Assembly: GCA_900751785.1 (NCBI GenBank)
Contig: CAADSM010000035.1
Location: 1 to 19,288 of the forward strand
DNA: 19,288 bases
Direction of reading: 5' to 3'
Source: Lachnospiraceae bacterium
Lineage (GTDB): Bacteria; Bacillota; Clostridia; Lachnospirales; Lachnospiraceae
This document shows, in pieces, positions 5,800 through 13,057 of this stretch. Both the position numbers and the translations under genes were made by a program. Numbering within the stretch: the stretch's first letter is position 1; every line of letters begins with the position of its first letter. A model generated the notes under the pieces. The model did no database searches. It had not been told where the DNA came from and worked only from the letters and a program-made list of their open reading frames with translations.

Positions 5800-6555
5800 T
5801 CAGATATAACCGCCGCCGTAGCCGCCTCCGTAACCACCGCCGTAGCCGCCGCAGCAGAGACCGCCTCCGCCGCAGCAGAGGTTGCAAAGAAGATTCGCCA
5901 CACACAGCTTCACACAGCAGCTGCTGTCAAAAGTTCCCGGATATCCATACATATTCTGCCGCTGCTGATACCAGCTTCCACCGTTCTGCAGCCTCTGGAG
6001 GAGCATCTGATACTGCATATTCTCAGGGTCAAGGCGCACAGCCTCCTTCGCATGCTCCAGGGCAGTCACATTGTTTCCTGCGCCGGAATTGGCTGAAGCA
6101 CTGTAAAAATACCAGAGTGCGCCTCTGTCCTTGATCCCGGCCAGGACATTGAGCGCCTCCGCATAATGCCCGCTCCGTATGTAGTTTGCCGCTGCCCGGA
6201 GATGGGCATCCTCTTCACTCTCCCCGGCGCTCCCAGAACTGCCCGCTGATCCGTAACCGGCACCAAACGGACCATAGCCTCCAAACGGACCGTAGCCTCC
6301 AAACGGTCCATAACCGGCTTCACCGTACGGTGAGCCGTCTGCGCTTCCGCCCGAGGAATATCCGCGCTCGCGCTCATCCATGATCTGCTTATACGCCTGC
6401 TGGACTTCCTTAAACTTTGCCTCCGCCTCATCCTTATGCGGATTGTTGATATTCGCATCTGGATGATACTTTCGGCTCAGCCTGCGGTACGCCTTCTTGA
6501 TCTCCTCTTCCGTTGCATCTCTGTCTATGCCTAATATACTATATGGATCTGTCAT
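5800..6555 (-). CDS. J-domain protein with TPR-like region and Cys/Gly-rich tail
   Basis: A 251-aa Hsp40-type co-chaperone. Residues 1-62 are a J domain: YSILGIDRDATEEEIKKAYR, the HPD triad at 31-33 that stimulates Hsp70 ATPase, and KFKEVQQAYKQI. A Gly/Phe region (70-105) contains GYGPFG repeated three times. Residues about 115-180 look like one or two tetratricopeptide-type helix pairs (AANYIRSGHYAEALNVLAGI, then ALEHAKEAVRLDPENMQYQ). The tail is unusual: SSCCVKLCVANLLCNLCC, then GGGG and CCGGYGGGYGGGY. It is not canonical DnaJ, since the four CxxCxGxG zinc repeats and the beta-sandwich are missing. It is the second gene of a unit with the membrane zinc-ribbon gene 50 bp upstream. Confidence 0.9.
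   Translation of the reverse strand: MTDPYSILGIDRDATEEEIKKAYRRLSRKYHPDANINNPHKDEAEAKFKEVQQAYKQIMDERERGYSSGGSADGSPYGEAGYGPFGGYGPFGGYGPFGAGYGSAGSSGSAGESEEDAHLRAAANYIRSGHYAEALNVLAGIKDRGALWYFYSASANSGAGNNVTALEHAKEAVRLDPENMQYQMLLQRLQNGGSWYQQRQNMYGYPGTFDSSCCVKLCVANLLCNLCCGGGGLCCGGYGGGYGGGYGGGYI
6263..6316. repeat. Three tandem 18-bp repeats inside the J-domain gene
   Basis: Units CCAAACGGACCATAGCCT, the same with CCGTAG, and a diverged third copy encode three GYGPFG hexapeptides in the Gly/Phe linker. The synonymous differences between units suggest selection at the protein level rather than a very recent duplication. Confidence 0.85.
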
Positions 6556-6605
6556 CTTCCTTACTGATTCTCCCTGTTCTTTTGGTCTCTTTTCTCTCTA
6601 TGCCC

Positions 6606-7013
6606 TCAGCTCTTTTTGATAAATGTCGTGCCGCACTTCGGACAGCGGATCTCGACTTTTCCCTTGCCTTTCGGGATACGGATCTTCTGCCTGCAGCCCG
6701 GACACTTATAGATATGATATACCTTTCTCTGCTTCCACAGCCCCTTCTGGCTGCGGAAGAAATTGCGTATCTTATACACCCCTGCAAGAAACGCTTCATT
6801 CTCGGCATATCGTTTGGACACATTCCGCGAGAACATCCTGAAATAGCAGTAGATGATCATCACCCATCCGAGCAGATAGAAGAGCATCCCCGCGAAACTG
6901 CCTGTCAGCAGCGCCGACAGAAATACGGCGACCAGTCCTGCCACGAGAAGAACTTTGGAAAGTGTATCTGCGCCATTCCTTCCCTGCATGAAACGTATTA
7001 ATTTTTCTTTCAT
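6606..7013 (-). CDS. Small membrane protein with C-terminal zinc ribbon
   Basis: A 135-aa protein. It opens with a short amphipathic stretch (KEKLIRFMQGRNGAD) and has two closely spaced membrane segments (about residues 19-37 and 41-57). A basic region follows, then a C-terminal zinc ribbon CPGC...CPKC with IRIPKGKGKVEIRCPKC between. I prefer the ATG at 7013 because AAGGA lies nine bases upstream; the ATG at 7019, two codons earlier, is only three bases from it. Function is unknown. The ribbon and both termini are probably cytoplasmic. It is the first gene of a unit with the J-domain gene, so a membrane-linked chaperone role is possible but unproven. Confidence 0.82.
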   Translation of the reverse strand: MKEKLIRFMQGRNGADTLSKVLLVAGLVAVFLSALLTGSFAGMLFYLLGWVMIIYCYFRMFSRNVSKRYAENEAFLAGVYKIRNFFRSQKGLWKQRKVYHIYKCPGCRQKIRIPKGKGKVEIRCPKCGTTFIKKS

Positions 7014-7081
7014 CTTCATCCATCCTTTTTCAATCAGAAACTGTTACTCATAATCTATGTCTCAGTCCGAATATGGGATAT

Positions 7082-7110
7082 ATTTTCCTCCGTTTTTCCG
7101 GCAAAGTCAA
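7082..7110 (-). promoter_or_regulatory. Possible promoter of the zinc-ribbon/J-domain unit
   Basis: Minus strand TTGACT (7105-7110), 17-bp spacer, GAAAAT (7082-7087). The -35 is good and the -10 is poor (4 of 6). It lies about 70 bp upstream of the first gene and downstream of the preceding operon's terminator. Confidence 0.4.
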
Positions 7111-7135
7111 TTAAATTCTTATAAAATTTCCTTAT

Positions 7136-7170
7136 GAAAAAGGAACAGACCTTTAAGATCTGCCCCTTTT
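7136..7170 (-). terminator. Terminator of the ABC exporter operon
   Basis: On minus-strand RNA AAAAGGGGCAGA pairs with UCUGUUCCUUUU (12 bp with two G-U pairs) around a 9-nt loop and is followed by further U's. The wobble pairs form only on the leftward transcript, matching the operon direction. It lies about 80 bp past the DUF4340 stop. Confidence 0.75.
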
Positions 7171-7205
7171 CCCCCCACAAAAGCAGGCATTTTTAAGATT
7201 ATTGT

Positions 7206-7243
7206 CCGCACCTGATCACCGCCCGCATGAGTGCGGTGCGGGC
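7206..7243 (-). other. Two alternative hairpins just after the DUF4340 stop
   Basis: GCCCGCA (7221-7227) pairs with TGCGGGC (7237-7243). Overlapping it, CCGCAC (7206-7211) pairs with GTGCGG (7231-7236). Both cannot form together. No U-tract follows either, so this is not a standard terminator; it may protect the mRNA 3' end. Confidence 0.4.
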
Positions 7244-7252
7244 TATAACCTT

Positions 7253-8152
7253 TTAATCCTCATTTAGTATATTGCTGCAGATTTCATCAGAAATCAGATA
7301 CACGATCCTCGAATCATCGATCATCACATACCGGCTGCTGTCGCCGTTGTCTCCGCCGATATACAGTGTCATTGTCTTATCTTCATCGTCCTCTGTATAA
7401 GTCACTTCTACTGTAATCCTGGATGCCTCGTCGAGCCCATATCCCGCAAGATCGGCATCCGCCACAGAATAATCTGCCGCCTCAGAGAGCGTCACCGCTC
7501 CAAGTCCGCCTGCAATACCCGAGATATCCTCCGACTGATCCTCATTTTCAGAATCATAGGCTGTCGTCTCTCCGTTTTCCGTGATCGACACCTTCTTGAG
7601 GTTGCCGCTTCCGATGCCGGGATACTCGTCAAGCTGAGCCATCTCATCCAGCGACTGCGTCAGATTGTCCGCCTCCGTCGACGAAACAGTATATACGACC
7701 CCATCGTCATTCACAGTCACATAGTAGTAATCATCTACCGTATTGCCAAAATAGATCTCTGTCACCGTTCCGTCGCTCTGGGTCAGAGTTACTGTGTAGA
7801 CAGGCTCCTCCAGTCCGTAATCCGCAAGCTCATCACCGTCCACAAGCTCCCTGTCTGCTCTGAGCTGTCCCATATCTTCTGCGATCGTCTCAGGGAAATC
7901 CTGCTTCAGCGGAAAATCTGCATCTGTCGTATAGACCCATGTTCCATCCTGCTTTTCAAATGCCCGCTCACCATCTCCTGCGTCATAGCTGATCGCTGTG
8001 ATGTCCTCCGGATCAATATCCGTGACGACGACCGCCTCGTCCTCTGATTCCTTCTCTTCCTGCTGCCTGTTCCAGGACTGCAGGGCAAAATATACAATCA
8101 GCAGAACGATCAGGACGCCGAGCAGTATAAACAGCGCTTTATTTTTCTTCAC
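7253..8152 (-). CDS. DUF4340-family membrane-anchored protein of a Gld-type exporter
   Basis: A 299-aa protein. An N-terminal membrane anchor (about residues 7-26, LFILLGVLIVLLIVYFAL) is followed by a charged stretch and an extracytoplasmic region with DUF4340 (PF14238) features: EDITAISYDAGDGERAFEK, YGLEEPVYTVTLTQSDG, IYFGNTVDDYYYVTVND, and a second partial repeat (DLAGYGLDEASRITVEVTY). DUF4340 proteins usually sit next to gliding-type ABC auxiliary proteins, as here. I prefer the GTG at 8152 (MKKNKALF), eight bases from GGAAGG; the in-frame GTG at 8161 abuts that site. It follows the GldG-like gene by 37 bp and ends the operon. Substrate and exact role are unknown. Confidence 0.82.
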   Translation of the reverse strand: MKKNKALFILLGVLIVLLIVYFALQSWNRQQEEKESEDEAVVVTDIDPEDITAISYDAGDGERAFEKQDGTWVYTTDADFPLKQDFPETIAEDMGQLRADRELVDGDELADYGLEEPVYTVTLTQSDGTVTEIYFGNTVDDYYYVTVNDDGVVYTVSSTEADNLTQSLDEMAQLDEYPGIGSGNLKKVSITENGETTAYDSENEDQSEDISGIAGGLGAVTLSEAADYSVADADLAGYGLDEASRITVEVTYTEDDEDKTMTLYIGGDNGDSSRYVMIDDSRIVYLISDEICSNILNED

Positions 8153-8189
8153 ACACTGCACCTTCCTTTCCTCTTCCTGTCATCCGGAC

Positions 8190-9743
8190 TTACGCCTTTC
8201 TTCTGCGGAACCATACAACAAATCCCGCGATGAGCACAACAGCCGGGATTCCAAAGATCACAAGAAGGCTGAGAGATCCAGCATGCTGCACTGTATTGTA
8301 CTCTACCTCAAGGCTCTTTGCCTCGATAGAAAGGTTCTGGACACCGTCGAAATTCGATGTCACGGCATTCATGAATACCTGTGTATTTTCAAGCTGTGTA
8401 AATGAATCCGTGATCTGGGAATCGATCAGGCTGCCCGCAGAGATCACGGTAAGCCTTGCCGTTTTACTCTCCGACTCATCTGCAGACTCGTCTGACGAAG
8501 TATCATCAGAAGAAGAGTCATCTGTGCTGTCCGCCGCATCCGTATCACTTGTATCTGTCTCCTCACTGTCTGCATCCGCGCTGTCAGTTTCGGCCTCCGT
8601 GGATTCTGTGATCGTCTCCTCAGCCACAGCACCGAGCGTGAACGCACCCTGCTCCTGCGAGGTCTCTGTGACCGCATAGGAATTTTCCGACGAACTCATG
8701 AATCCGGTTGTAGTGATCGTATCCCTTGCCGGATCGATGAGGTTCATGCCGTGCGTATTCGTGAGCAGCACCATCTCAGACGAAATGCCCTCTGCCATAT
8801 CCCCCGAGAGCGAAAGCTCCGGGAAGATGTAGTAATAATTTCCCTGATAGCATCTCTGCGGATCTGCAATGTATCCGTCCGCTGCCTGCATTCCGTACTC
8901 TTCCAGGATTCCTTCCAGGTTCGGGAGCTCCGACGCATTTGTATCGCCGAGCAGGATCATGACCTTTCCGCCTTCTCCCAGATAGGTGCGCAGCATAGCC
9001 GCCTCATCCTCCGACAGGTCTGTCGTCGGGGCATACATCAGAAGGAGATCGCAGTCCTCCGGTATGGATGTCGTCATCAGAAGATTGACCTCTGAAAGGC
9101 TGTAGTTGTTCTTTTCCATCAGATCCGTGACCGTCGTCGAAAGCGATGCTTCACCGTGTCCGCTGGTCTGGTAGATCATCTGCTCCGTTTCGCTGGTCAC
9201 ATAGTTGACTGCGCTTGTGAGCTGTCCCTCTCCGTCAAACGATGTATAGGACAGCGTTCCGTAATAATAATAGGAATACATATCCGGTACAAGGATATCA
9301 TCAAAGGAGATCGTCGTTGTCTTTCCTGTCTCTTCACAGGAAACCACCACATTGTTCTCCGTCGTATCATACTCTGTCAGCGCCGAGGGATGGAGCACCG
9401 GATCGATCCACTCCAGATTGATATGGTCCGATAAGGACGCATATCTGCTCAGGAATGTGACGATCCTGTCATCCGCCTCATCCTTGACCCCAAGGACTTT
9501 CATCTCTACATCCTTATCAAGACTGTCAATCATATCCGTTGTCGTATCTGAGATCTCGTAGATCTTCGTGCTGCTCACGTCAATATTTCGGTAAGCTTCC
9601 GGTATCTGTCCGATGACCATATTGAACACGATGACGATCGCAATGACGATCACTGTCAGTCCGACGCTGTAGCTGCCGTGTCTCGTCCCTGCCGTACGGA
9701 AAAGTCCGCCGATTTTCCCTGTTGTCTTTTTTAATCTGTCCAT
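8190..9743 (-). CDS. GldG-like auxiliary protein of an ABC exporter (PF09822 type)
   Basis: A 517-aa protein. The first membrane segment (27-47) leads into a large extracytoplasmic domain of the ABC_transp_aux/GldG class: VSSTKIYEISDTTTDMIDSLDKDVEMKV split around the family's opening motif, then YQTSGHGE and LLLMYAPTTDLSEDE. A second membrane segment lies near the C-terminus (490-512), ending RRRKA inside. Between about 380 and 426 there is a striking Ser/Thr/Asp/Glu run. The start is the ATG at 9743: AGGAGG ends eight bases before it, and the in-frame GTG at 9752 lies within that site. The ribosome site overlaps the permease stop codon, implying coupled translation. In Bacteroidetes GldG works with GldA and GldF in gliding; its Firmicutes role is not established. 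Confidence 0.87.
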   Translation of the reverse strand: MDRLKKTTGKIGGLFRTAGTRHGSYSVGLTVIVIAIVIVFNMVIGQIPEAYRNIDVSSTKIYEISDTTTDMIDSLDKDVEMKVLGVKDEADDRIVTFLSRYASLSDHINLEWIDPVLHPSALTEYDTTENNVVVSCEETGKTTTISFDDILVPDMYSYYYYGTLSYTSFDGEGQLTSAVNYVTSETEQMIYQTSGHGEASLSTTVTDLMEKNNYSLSEVNLLMTTSIPEDCDLLLMYAPTTDLSEDEAAMLRTYLGEGGKVMILLGDTNASELPNLEGILEEYGMQAADGYIADPQRCYQGNYYYIFPELSLSGDMAEGISSEMVLLTNTHGMNLIDPARDTITTTGFMSSSENSYAVTETSQEQGAFTLGAVAEETITESTEAETDSADADSEETDTSDTDAADSTDDSSSDDTSSDESADESESKTARLTVISAGSLIDSQITDSFTQLENTQVFMNAVTSNFDGVQNLSIEAKSLEVEYNTVQHAGSLSLLVIFGIPAVVLIAGFVVWFRRRKA

Positions 9744-9755
9744 TTCCCGCACCTC

Positions 9756-10622
9756 CTAGCCCCAGCGTCTCTTCTGTATTGCCTGCACTGTCAGGAATAC
9801 AAACACTGCTATGATCGACAGATAGAGAACGATCCCCGTCACGTCAACAATACTGTTATTCGTTATGTCCGTAAATACGTTGGCAAGCGCAAGCTTTCCA
9901 AGTACATTGGTCAGAAGATTCTCGTACAGGCCAGAGCGCACAAAATAGAGCACAACGCTGATCACTGCGCCGATCGCCTCTGCCGCTCCTGCCAGCACGA
10001 TATTCTCTGTCATCTGCCAGATATAGAATACGGCCACAGTCAGCAGGATCAGGACTCCCACAAGACCGCTCACCGCCGTGCTCGGCAGCATAGAGAGGAT
10101 TCCGTCCCAGAGATAGATCACGAGAAGGATTCCGAACGTACTGATGAACGCGATGATCTGGCTCTCTGTCAGGGCAGACAGGAACATGCCGATCGCCGCA
10201 AATACACAGCCCAGGAGGAAGAATACGAAGATCGAGATATAATCCACCTTCAGATATGCCGTCCCCTGGGATGCAATGATCAGCGGATAAGCGCAGAAAA
10301 TCACATTCGGGATTGCGATCACTGTCACCATCGCAAGATATTTTCCCATCACAGCCTTCCCCAGGCTCACAGGCGCTGTGAGGAGCAGCTGATCCGTCTT
10401 ATTCTTCCGCTCTTCTGAAAAGCTTCTCATCGTGATCAGCGGGATTCCTACGATGAATACGATCAGGGAACCTGAAAGTGTATACGAAAAATACGGATAT
10501 CCCGCTGTCAGGTTGTATGCCATAAAATAAATTCCCGTGAATACCAGAAGGAATGCGATAAACACACATCCTACCATAGACTGGAAATAGGATTTCAGTT
10601 CTCTTTTATAGATTGCCAGCAT
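9756..10622 (-). CDS. ABC-2 type permease (GldF-like)
   Basis: A 288-aa integral membrane protein with six likely membrane segments. The N-terminus MLAIYKRELKSYFQSMVG and the loop ITMRSFSEERKNKTDQLLLTAPVS are the hallmarks of ABC-2/NosY/GldF permeases; the SEERKN-T-LLL loop is the cytoplasmic coupling region. The start is the ATG at 10622, nine bases from AGGGGG; it overlaps the ATPase gene by 17 bp. An upstream in-frame start at 10649 would extend further into the ATPase gene without a better ribosome site. It forms the membrane channel with the upstream ATPase and the downstream GldG-like protein. The exported substrate is unknown. Confidence 0.92.
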   Translation of the reverse strand: MLAIYKRELKSYFQSMVGCVFIAFLLVFTGIYFMAYNLTAGYPYFSYTLSGSLIVFIVGIPLITMRSFSEERKNKTDQLLLTAPVSLGKAVMGKYLAMVTVIAIPNVIFCAYPLIIASQGTAYLKVDYISIFVFFLLGCVFAAIGMFLSALTESQIIAFISTFGILLVIYLWDGILSMLPSTAVSGLVGVLILLTVAVFYIWQMTENIVLAGAAEAIGAVISVVLYFVRSGLYENLLTNVLGKLALANVFTDITNNSIVDVTGIVLYLSIIAVFVFLTVQAIQKRRWG

Positions 10623-11733
10623 TCTTGTCGTCCCCCTCTCCCTTTGCATCTGCCCACTCGGCCTCTACAGCCGCAGGCACTTTTATCTCCGCTTCGGAAA
10701 CTTCTTTTTCCGTAGCTGCGGGCATCTCATTTCCCGCCGCAGCAGCAGCTCCGTTCTCCTGCTTCTCATAACGCTTTCTGCGGAAAGCCTCCGGAAGGGT
10801 CTCGTTCTGCGTCAGCTCCATAAATACATCCTCAAGGCTGACATGTCTCGTCTGCAGAGTCAGGAGCGGGACATTCTTCTCGGCGAAAGCCCGGAAGATG
10901 CTCTCTCTGACATCCTCGCCTTTCTTCTCTTTGATCACGGCCGCTGCTACGCCTTCTTCGCCGCTTGCCTTCACAGATGCCTGCTCGATGCCCGGGATCG
11001 TCTTCAGTATCTCTTTTGTCAGCGCCTGCGGCGCCTTTACCTCGATCTCGATCGTGTCCGTATCCCCCAGCATTTTCTCGAGATTTTCCGGTGTATCACT
11101 GGCAACCAGCTTACCTTTTGAAATGATCAGGATATAGTCGCACACCTCCCGTACTTCAGCCAGGATATGCGAACTGAGGATCACCGTATGGCGCTTTGCA
11201 AGGCGCCGGATCAACTCACGGATCTCGATGATCTGCTTCGGGTCAAGTCCCACACTGGGTTCATCCAGGATGATGATCTCCGGAAAGCCGAGCACTGCCT
11301 GCGCCAGCCCGACTCTCTGCCGATATCCCTTGGAAAGGTTCTTGATCAGGCGATTTTCCACATCCTTGATCCTCACCATCTTCTCCACTTCTGTAATCGC
11401 ATCCTCCCGCTCTGCGCGCGGGATCTTCTTCAGCTCTGCGGCAAACTTAAGGTATTCCCGCACTGTCATATCCATATACAGCGGCGGCTGCTCCGGCAGA
11501 TAGCCGATATGCCTTTTTGCCTCTTCTGGTTCCTTCAGGATATCATGCCCGTCGATGAGCACCTCCCCCTCGGTTGCACCGAGATACCCTGTCATGATGT
11601 TCATAGTCGTAGATTTCCCGGCTCCGTTAGGACCCAAAAAGCCATAGATCCTTCCGGCTTCTATCGTGAAGTCCAGATGGTCTACGGCTAGATGGTTTCC
11701 GTATTTCTTCACCAAATTCCTTACTTCTATCAA
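10606..11733 (-). CDS. ABC transporter ATP-binding protein (GldA-like)
   Basis: A 375-aa ATPase. Walker A GPNGAGKST (34-42), Q-loop near Q82 (YLPEQPPLY), signature LSKGYRQR (133-140), Walker B IIILDEP (153-159), D-loop SVGLDP, and the switch His in LSSHIL (H189) are all intact. Residues 215-320 form the extra domain usual in drug/gliding-type exporters. The last ~50 residues (about 325-375) are an Ala/Glu/Lys-rich tail, longer than typical and probably disordered. It is the first gene of a four-gene leftward operon and powers the permease, whose start lies inside its 3' end. No sigma-A promoter stands out upstream, but paired direct repeats are present at 11784-11822. Confidence 0.94.
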   Translation of the reverse strand: MIEVRNLVKKYGNHLAVDHLDFTIEAGRIYGFLGPNGAGKSTTMNIMTGYLGATEGEVLIDGHDILKEPEEAKRHIGYLPEQPPLYMDMTVREYLKFAAELKKIPRAEREDAITEVEKMVRIKDVENRLIKNLSKGYRQRVGLAQAVLGFPEIIILDEPSVGLDPKQIIEIRELIRRLAKRHTVILSSHILAEVREVCDYILIISKGKLVASDTPENLEKMLGDTDTIEIEVKAPQALTKEILKTIPGIEQASVKASGEEGVAAAVIKEKKGEDVRESIFRAFAEKNVPLLTLQTRHVSLEDVFMELTQNETLPEAFRRKRYEKQENGAAAAAGNEMPAATEKEVSEAEIKVPAAVEAEWADAKGEGDDKNAGNL

Positions 11734-11783
11734 GGTTCTGCCCTCCCTAACGTATTTTTCACGTCTTACAGGGTATCAGAATT

Positions 11784-11822
11784 GTGTGAAAGTTTTGTGT
11801 TATAAGTGTGACAGAGTTTTGT
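11784..11822. repeat. Paired direct repeats upstream of the ABC exporter operon
   Basis: GTGTGA-N-AGTTTTGT (11784-11798) is repeated as GTGTGA-N3-AGTTTTGT (11806-11822), with starts 22 bp apart, about two helical turns. They lie 51-89 bp before the ATPase start, in the expected promoter region. The arrangement suggests an activator or response-regulator site. No regulator is encoded next to it. Confidence 0.4.
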
Positions 11823-11868
11823 ACGTCAGACACCGTCCTCTGCGCCCGGCGTCAGCGGAGGTGCTGTC

Positions 11869-12855
11869 TCATTCCTCCGCTCCCATTTCTTCATATTTTC
11901 CGCATACCAGCTCTGCAATGATCTGCTGCCCCTCCTGATTCGGATGGAGGCCGTCCGACTGTACATACGCGGATACGTTTGAACCGAATAGATCTGCCAC
12001 ACTGTATCCGTATTCCTCCGCGTGGTCGCTGATGATCGTATTCATATTGCTGATGATATCCTCCACGACCTGGTTCATCGTGGACGGCAGCTTCAGGTTC
12101 GCGACAGGATTATATATATTTGTCACGATAATGCGGCACTCCCCGCCCTCCATCGAATCCAGCGACCGGATCGAATCCATCATATCGATCCAGTTAGCCT
12201 CAAACGACTGATAATCCCAGTTCCCCAGCGCGCCTATGATATTCACGACCAGGAACGGATTCTTCTTCACAGAGTCCTCCAGGACCTGCAGTGCCTCATC
12301 CGCACTCTTAAACTTTGTATCTGTGTTGAGGATCTCCTGTACCATGCGTTTACATTCATTCAGAAGGTCATTCGAGCCGACCGTGATAAAGATGATATCA
12401 GACTTCGCCAGACTATCCCTGACTTCTTCTTTTGTCAGGATCTTCTCGTTCATCCCCGATGAATCAAGTCCGTTCCTGGCATAATTTACGATTTCATAGG
12501 GACGTCCTTCCCCGACGGAAATCTCTTCCATTGCCAGGCTCCCATAGGGCACCAGATCCGCTTCGCTTTCTCCTGAATACCCCTTTGCGATGCTGTCTCC
12601 GAGAACAGTGGCATACAGCGCGCTCTCAGCGTCCTGCGCCTCCCCCGTCTCTCCGTTATCTCCTTCAGCCGCTTCCGCCTCAGGATCCTCTCCCTGCTCC
12701 GCGGCTCCGTTCGCCTCGATTCCCGCCGCATCACTGCTCTCTATGGTCCTGTCCTCGATGTCTCCTTCCTGCCGTGTCACAGATACAGTTACCGCCATGA
12801 CCGCAAGTGCAAGTGTCAGAAGTGCCGCCACAGCTGTCTGCACATATCTCTTCAT
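11869..12855 (-). CDS. Membrane-anchored SGNH/GDSL-family hydrolase
   Basis: A 328-aa protein. A signal anchor (about residues 5-26, VQTAVAALLTLALAVMAVTV) is followed by an acidic, probably disordered linker (about 30-78). The SGNH hydrolase domain then contains ATVLGDSIAKGY with the nucleophile Ser88, NYARNG (block II), ITVGSND (block III, Asn162), and SDGLHPN with Asp301 and His304, so the catalytic set is complete. Family members are lipases, esterases or carbohydrate deacetylases; the substrate cannot be read from sequence. It acts outside the membrane. The start is the ATG at 12855, seven bases from AAAGGAAG; upstream codons lie in the leader. It has its own promoter and a structured leader. 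Confidence 0.9.
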   Translation of the reverse strand: MKRYVQTAVAALLTLALAVMAVTVSVTRQEGDIEDRTIESSDAAGIEANGAAEQGEDPEAEAAEGDNGETGEAQDAESALYATVLGDSIAKGYSGESEADLVPYGSLAMEEISVGEGRPYEIVNYARNGLDSSGMNEKILTKEEVRDSLAKSDIIFITVGSNDLLNECKRMVQEILNTDTKFKSADEALQVLEDSVKKNPFLVVNIIGALGNWDYQSFEANWIDMMDSIRSLDSMEGGECRIIVTNIYNPVANLKLPSTMNQVVEDIISNMNTIISDHAEEYGYSVADLFGSNVSAYVQSDGLHPNQEGQQIIAELVCGKYEEMGAEE

Positions 12856-12913
12856 TTTCCCACTTCCTTTGTTCACCGGAACCTCTGATCCGGACTGCTG
12901 TTTCAAAACCAAA

Positions 12914-12936
12914 GGACAGCCTTATCCAAGCTGTCC
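12914..12936 (-). other. Leader hairpin before the SGNH hydrolase
   Basis: GGACAGC / GCTGTCC with a 9-nt loop lies about 10 nt after the predicted transcript start and is followed on the minus strand by TTTGGTTTTG, a broken U-tract. A second small stem CCGGA / TCCGG lies nearer the gene. It could be a weak attenuator or an mRNA stabiliser. Confidence 0.45.
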
Positions 12937-12946
12937 CCTCTCTTTC

Positions 12947-12955
12947 ATTATAGCA
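12947..12955 (-). promoter_or_regulatory. Extended -10 promoter of the SGNH hydrolase gene
   Basis: Minus strand TGCTATAAT is a perfect -10 (12947-12952) with the TG extension. No good -35 lies at the expected distance, which is common for extended -10 promoters. Confidence 0.6.
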
Positions 12956-13057
12956 CTTATAGTACCCACACCGCATGTCCGGCATGCCTGTTTTTCATGA
13001 TAATTAATTTCCAGTTTCACATCGCACGCAGGGATAGGAAGATACATCGTTTCACAT

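Noticed and set aside
6263..6316. Possible CRISPR-like repeats
   Set aside because: Three 18-bp units are directly adjacent with no spacers and encode GYGPFG repeats in frame.
11167..11691. 174-codon rightward frame opposite the ABC ATPase
   Set aside because: Shadow of a highly conserved ATPase gene; His/Leu-rich translation without known motifs.
11823..11868. Terminator for the SGNH hydrolase
   Set aside because: The inverted repeat around CCTCTGC/GCGGAGG has several mismatches and no U-tract on the minus strand.
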